NCBI GenBank assembly: GCA_030674155.1
Contig: CM060342.1
Span: forward strand, 21,461,951 to 21,484,450
Source of the DNA: Stramonita haemastoma
Taxonomy: Eukaryota > Mollusca > Gastropoda > Neogastropoda > Muricidae
Direction: 5' to 3'
DNA length: 22,500 nucleotides
The notes under the pieces: generated by a model
Databases searched by the model: none
The model's input: the letters and a program-made list of their open reading frames with translations, nothing else
Told to the model about the DNA's origin: nothing
Position numbers and translations under genes: made by a program
Shown: positions 19,521 to 22,500 of the stretch, piece after piece
Layout: every line of letters starts with the position of its first letter
Numbering within the stretch: the first letter of the stretch is position 1

Positions 19521-19876
19521 GGACGGATAGCCTAGTGGTCAGAACATTGCGCTGGCAAATTTGACGACCTAGGTTCGATTCCGGTCGGGGATTTTCCTCC
19601 TGGAGTTTACATCAGTGCAGACTCCACTCTCCCCAAAAGTCCCCCGAATGAGACTTGAGACTTCAAACCGAGGCCCCGTGTGCGAACGCACGCACAACAC
19701 CCCGCGTACACGTCAAATCCCGTTCCGCCCCTCGCAAGAGCAGGCCATCGTGCGCCAGCGGAACAGACGACATCCACAAACGCACACACGGGTGTGGATG
19801 TAAAGGAAAAGCACAAGAGTGCCCATTCCCATCACCCTCGATACAAAAGAACAAATTAAATCAAATCAAATCAAAT
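19521..19876 (+). mobile_element. Full-length tRNA-derived SINE nested in the LTR element
   Basis: A 26 bp target-site duplication (19495-19520 and 19877-19902, 23 of 26 bases identical) brackets the element exactly. The tRNA-like head has A box TAGCCTAGTGG (19528-19538) and a perfect B box GGTTCGATTCC (19572-19582). The body includes ACATCAGTGCAGACTCC and GAATGAGAC, shared with the minus-strand copy at 1714-2055. The 3' end GGATGTAAAGG, AGAGTGCCC, CACCCTCGATACAAAAGAAC leads to about four AAATC pentamers, and this end is shared with truncated copies A, B and D. Transcription by pol III and mobilisation by a LINE with a matching 3' end are inferred from SINE biology. A functional tRNA gene is unlikely because of the long body and tail. 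Confidence 0.88.
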
Positions 19877-19969
19877 CAACATGCAGCATTACCACATTTC
19901 AGTCCACAAAATGTTCATGCAATAAGTTCCAATATTGTCACCCACAAAATTCAAGCTATTTTAAGTTCT

Positions 19970-20032
19970 TTCAGAGACACACATATTGCCCCACAAATGT
20001 CTTCTGGGATCAGCACTTGCCTATACCCAAAA
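19970..20032 (-). pseudogene. Third partial copy of the internal duplicated module
   Basis: CCCCACAAATGTCTTCTGGG, then GCACTTGCC here, corresponds to CCCCGCAAATGTCCCTTTGG, then GCACCTGTCC in the segment between the two reverse transcriptase fragments (about 20710-20765). It lies downstream of both fragments in the direction of transcription, as expected if a tandem unit was later split by inserted sequence. Confidence 0.45.
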
Positions 20033-20171
20033 AAATCCACACAATCAAAACTGTACCAAAACCGAATCAATGTTGTTGTTGTTGTTCCCCAGAATGTGCA
20101 CTCTGACTCACTAACCCACCCGGAATCACGTGAGACTGAAATTGCACACTAAATAAAAAATTTGGGGTGTT

Positions 20172-20386
20172 TGACTATTTTCATGTAACCTCGCCATATA
20201 GGCAGCCATACTCCGACTTCAGAGGATTTATTCTCCTTTGAAGGAGAGTGCAGGTTGTTCTGTTAAGATCTTGTCATGGCCAAAGGCAATCTCAAACACA
20301 ACATTTTACAACATTACAACATTCTAGTGTAGGCCTTGGCAATGAACTGACATCAACAACTGACACAACCCCTGGCCTAGGCCAAC
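20172..20386. repeat. Dispersed repeat, copy 2, inside the LTR element
   Basis: Collinear with 3682-3902 in the same orientation, with shared blocks such as ACTCCGACTTCAG, GCAGGTTGTTCTG, GTAGGCCTTGGCA and TGGCCTAGGCCA. Its place between the duplicated reverse transcriptase modules suggests it arrived by insertion. Class unknown. Confidence 0.7.
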
Positions 20387-20587
20387 CAAATCATAATACC
20401 CAACAATTTCAAAATAATAACCATGTTCATGATGTTGTATGACCAAACATGTCAAACTCAGCAGCTAGGAAACCATCAACAGACCAAATGACCAAAAATA
20501 TGAACTTCACAATCTTTTAGATTTATGATTCTTCAAGACAAAACAATGAATTTACTAAAATGTCACTTCTGAGCAGATGTGTTACCG

Positions 20588-20690
20588 TCTTTGGGACACC
20601 TCCTCCAGGATCAAATAGCGTAATCCTGTCAACCCTCTTGTAGTCCACGCACATGCTGTCTGCACCGTCCTTCCCTTGGGTGCCAAAAGT
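20588..20690 (-). pseudogene. Reverse transcriptase fragment, copy 1
   Basis: The minus-strand frame reads GKDGADSMCVDYKRVDRI followed by TLFDP. This matches the conserved segment of Ty3/gypsy reverse transcriptase in which a KKDG motif is followed by CVDYR.LN..T..DP. Only about 35 residues remain. The catalytic YxDD region and the rest of the domain are absent. The next residues (GGG) depart from the family, where EPMP or similar is expected. It is one of two tandem fragments; the other lies about 203 bp upstream in the direction of transcription. Confidence 0.68.
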
Positions 20691-20789
20691 CAGTGTTCAC
20701 AGAATCCCTGGTCACATAAATTTCCCCGCAAATGTCCCTTTGGGTTTGGCACCTGTCCATCACTTCCGATGTGGAAATCCTTGATGAAG

Positions 20790-20885
20790 TCTCTGGTACA
20801 CCTCCTCCTGATCAAACACTGTAATCCTGTCGATTCTATTGTCCACACACATGCCGCCTACCTCTCGTCTTCCTCTTGGATGAAA
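20790..20885 (-). pseudogene. Reverse transcriptase fragment, copy 2
   Basis: The minus frame contains MCVDNRIDRITVFDQ and then EEVYQRL, which fits the same reverse transcriptase segment and continues a little further (family pattern CVDYR.LN..T.FD....E..F.RL). DNA alignment with copy 1 is continuous over about 95 bases, with two short gaps and roughly three quarters of positions identical by eye. This copy lacks the two bases that would complete the DY codon pair, so its frame differs from copy 1. The YxDD catalytic motif is not present. Confidence 0.66.
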
Positions 20886-20886
20886 A

Positions 20887-21081
20887 TCACCAGAGTAGCA
20901 CACTGAGATCCTGGGGATTCCCATTCCATGCCCATATGACCCCCTGTGATAGAGTCATGTGCCAGCTCCACTGTAATTTGCGTAGTTGAGGTGGCACCAA
21001 CACCTGGCGTACCACTCCTCCATGGTTCTTGAAGACCCTGAAGAGGACACCCCCCTTTTCTTCAAAGTGAACCCTCCCCAC
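20887..21081 (-). pseudogene. Integrase zinc-finger (HHCC) fragment
   Basis: The minus frame starts with HFEEKGGVLFRVF and continues to VRQVLVPPQLRK. This is the lead-in of the integrase H2C2 domain in gypsy elements (GLLYR...VVP..LR). A one-base shift near 20970-20980 is needed before HDSITGGHMG (20930-20959), which supplies the two histidines of the family motif HDS..GGH.G. The two cysteines and the whole DDE catalytic core are missing: after GGHMG the sequence runs within about 50 bases into reverse transcriptase copy 2. This is direct evidence for a large internal deletion and for the integrase-before-reverse-transcriptase order. Confidence 0.72.
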
Positions 21082-21427
21082 TTCCTGTCATGACAGCCTC
21101 CTCATGTTTACGATGTTTATCAAGCGATGGGTCAGCCCTCTGAAGCTCCATCAATTTTCCTTTGTCCACCATAGTTGCCTTGGAACTATCAGTGACTTTC
21201 AGGGGAATGCTCTCCCCCTCCTTCTTTGATTGCGCCCTTGTGGTCACGGCACATTCCTCATCATTGAACTTGTCATCAATGACGTTTATCTCTGGATTTT
21301 TTCCTATTTGTGAACTATTTCTGGTTCCAGATTCCAGCATTTTCTCATTATCATTGCTTGATGCCATCTTACCCATTTCCACAATTTCTTCAACAAAACG
21401 TCGAAACCTCAGGAGGAAACTGTTCAT
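21062..21427 (-). pseudogene. Gag-to-pol fusion remnant containing VTTRAQ
   Basis: A 121-codon minus frame. Residues 1-14 (MNSFLLRFRRFVEE) resemble the start of the gag core in gypsy gag proteins, where an acidic DDM precedes a LxRFE-type segment. The preceding GDKPED lies in the same frame upstream of the ATG, so the true frame does not start here. Residues about 57-70 give EECAVTTRAQSKKE, and a VTRAQ-like motif typically sits between protease and the next enzyme in these elements. Residues about 90-107 (LMELQRADPSLDKHRK) match the LQ..DPSL lead-in to the integrase zinc finger. The gag core, any CCHC knuckle and the protease that should lie between are missing. The frame ends just before the integrase fragment, which continues one base out of phase. 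Confidence 0.68.
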
Positions 21428-21705
21428 GTCCTCTGGTTTATCACCAGCCCTGGTGACTTCGTATCTTTAGCTAGATCACCATTATTACTCAATCTTTGAA
21501 CAGAGCTGCCATGCTCCAATTCAAGTCTTCTCATCTCCAATTCATGACGCCTCTCCCTCTCTCTTTCTTCCCTTTCGAGCTTTTCCTTTCTCTCTTTCCC
21601 TTTCAATTCTCTCTTTTCTTTCTCTATCTCTTTCTTCTCTTTCAAGGGCTTCTCTTCTCTCTTCCCTTTCAATTCTTTCTTTCTTTCTCTTTCTTCCCTT
21701 TCCAA
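21424..21705 (-). pseudogene. Gag coiled-coil remnant
   Basis: A minus frame of about 93 residues, no ATG start, dominated by Glu, Lys and Arg with regularly spaced Leu, ending in HELEMRRLELEHG. A highly charged helix ending in HELE.RRLELE is common in the N-terminal part of gag in animal gypsy elements, so I read this as the coiled coil ahead of the gag core. It continues the short open frame 21707-21817 in another phase, and it closes at 21424 while the gag core continues in yet another phase. Both breaks can be explained by single-base indels. Confidence 0.65.
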
Positions 21706-21706
21706 C

Positions 21707-21817
21707 CTATCTTTGCCTGTCTCTTTCTCTTTCTTCTCTGTCTTTCTGATCTTTCTCTTTTAAAAATGTTTCATATTGTTGTGCTAGGCTTTCTAGCTCT
21801 TCCCTGCTATCTGCCAT
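21707..21817 (-). pseudogene. Gag N-terminus, broken after 36 codons
   Basis: ATG at 21817-21815 on minus starts MADSREELESLAQQYETFLK and continues KEKDQKDREERERDRQR-like to a TAG at 21709-21707. This is the first good ATG after the leader, and its charged composition runs into the coiled coil of the next frame, so it is the likely gag start. A one-base shift near the TAG breaks the protein. Confidence 0.6.
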
Positions 21818-22410
21818 AACTGATTTTTTCATAAGTTAGAATTACAAAGTTATGACGTAATGTCTCACTCCAATCCCTTGTTTACACGGTGATGACGCCA
21901 CACACAAAACATAAACCAGTTATACTCACGTGAGCCCCACAGACTAACTAAATCAGACGCCAGATCTCACTCAGCAGGAGGCTAAAGCAAGACCGCGGCC
22001 CCTGACAGTCCCTTTTAGATACACAATGCTCACAGAACTTCACAGAACACAGTCTGAATTACCTCAGCAAACAGACGAACGGATCCACACACTGAATTTC
22101 ATCAACAAATTCCTTAGACCCGCCGTAAACACACCCATTGTGAATACGCAGACAAACGAATCCACACACTGAAATTCCGAGATCTGTCGTAGACACACCC
22201 GTTGTGACTACGCAGTCTCCTCACAGATTCAACTCCAGGTTACTCCGAAGCATCCAACGCTTTCGGACGTACACCCCCTGAATCACAACAACGAATTTCA
22301 CAATAAAATTCCATAGCTATGTTGTAAACACAACCGCAGCAGTGAATACAATACTCTTCCTTGAAATCTGAAGTCGGAAGCTACTGTGTTGATGGTTCGA
22401 TGTTGAGAGA
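21818..22410 (-). other. Leader of the LTR element with three imperfect repeats
   Basis: Between the primer-binding site and gag there is no coding frame. Three related units occur: 22072-22148, 22149-22212 and about 22277-22350. Units 1 and 2 share CAGACRAACGRATCCACACA, then CTGAA, GTARACACACCC and TTGTGA.TACG. Unit 3 keeps GAATTTCA, AAATTCC, TTGTAAACACA and GTGAATAC. Confidence 0.6.
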
Positions 22411-22428
22411 TATCCCGCTTGGCCCCCA
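22411..22428 (-). promoter_or_regulatory. Primer-binding-site candidate
   Basis: On minus TGGGGGCCAAGCGGGATA starts two bases inside the LTR boundary. TGG is the expected complement of a tRNA CCA end. I cannot name the tRNA from memory. Confidence 0.55.
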
Positions 22429-22430
22429 TA

Positions 22431-22500
22431 TGTTACGTTATGGTTCTGAGGAACAAACTCTTGTTTTGAAGACACTCCAGTGGACGTATGACGCTGACTG
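22431..22500 (-). repeat. 5' LTR, partial (cut by window end)
   Basis: Seventy bases matching 18465-18536. Differences are indels only: A/AA, one C and one G gained, TT/TTT, and a missing AG. The rest of this LTR and its target-site duplication lie outside the window. Confidence 0.85.

Larger units (their letters stand above)
18465..22500 (-). mobile_element. Internally deleted Ty3/gypsy-like LTR retrotransposon, right LTR running off the window
   Basis: A direct repeat places TGTTACGTTA at 18465 and again at 22431. Reading on minus, the element has a 5' LTR (right, cut by the window end), a primer-binding-site candidate at 22411-22428, a leader, a gag remnant (21424-21817), a linker with VTTRAQ (about 21238), an HHCC integrase fragment (about 20930-21080), two reverse transcriptase fragments (20588-20885), a polypurine tract (19400-19412) and the 3' LTR (18465-19399). 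The integrase part precedes the reverse transcriptase part, the order known for Gmr1-like gypsy elements. Protease, most of integrase, most of reverse transcriptase and RNase H are missing, and all frames are shifted. A SINE (19521-19876) and a dispersed repeat (20172-20386) are nested inside. Mobility by its own proteins is excluded by these losses. Confidence 0.85.

Noticed and set aside
19521..19600. Functional tRNA gene
   Set aside because: A and B boxes are good, but the segment continues into a SINE body and tail with a target-site duplication, so it is a SINE head.

Overview
The window looks like repeat-dense animal nuclear DNA, most likely from a mollusc or another lophotrochozoan. 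This is an inference from the repeats: tRNA-headed SINEs with pentanucleotide tails, a Ty3/gypsy-type LTR element whose integrase fragment lies upstream of its reverse transcriptase fragments, and very abundant CT/GA, TCTG and CA/TG microsatellites. I see no intact cellular gene, no rRNA, no functional tRNA gene and no CRISPR. The long open frames (Ser/Leu, Arg/Glu, Cys/Val and His/Thr rich) are translations of microsatellites.

Layout. 1-3900 alternates unique AT-balanced sequence with CT, TCTG and CA microsatellites. It holds a minus-strand tRNA-derived SINE (about 1714-2055), a (GC)n(CA)n alternating tract (2831-3107), a LINE-like 3' end with a short ATTGG tail (about 3596-3675) and one copy of a dispersed repeat (3682-3902). 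3905-6330 holds several 5'-truncated SINE tails, all on the minus strand and each followed in its own orientation by a microsatellite, plus an 81-base G run (5020-5100). 6352-8452 is a 2.1 kb polypyrimidine block with a hidden higher-order repeat marked by a TGTATGCTGCAGT landmark. From about 8720 to 17700 the sequence changes character: nearly all non-microsatellite sequence is written in runs of 3 to 9 identical bases. This looks like homopolymer-inflated, low-quality consensus rather than ordinary DNA. After 17700 the sequence returns to normal.

18465-22500 is the best-resolved object: a minus-strand, internally deleted Ty3/gypsy-like LTR retrotransposon. It has a 935 bp LTR (18465-19399, ending TGTTAC...GTAACA), a polypurine tract next to it, a primer-binding-site candidate beside the second LTR (which runs off the window at 22500), a gag remnant with a charged coiled coil, a zinc-finger (HHCC) integrase fragment and two tandem reverse-transcriptase fragments. 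A 356 bp SINE with a 26 bp target-site duplication is nested in it, as is a second copy of the 3682-3902 repeat. Every reading frame is broken.

Nothing here works as a pathway. The interest lies in how the elements relate: one SINE family appears as a full copy, as an older minus-strand copy with two tRNA-like heads, and as several truncated tails that appear to have seeded the microsatellites.
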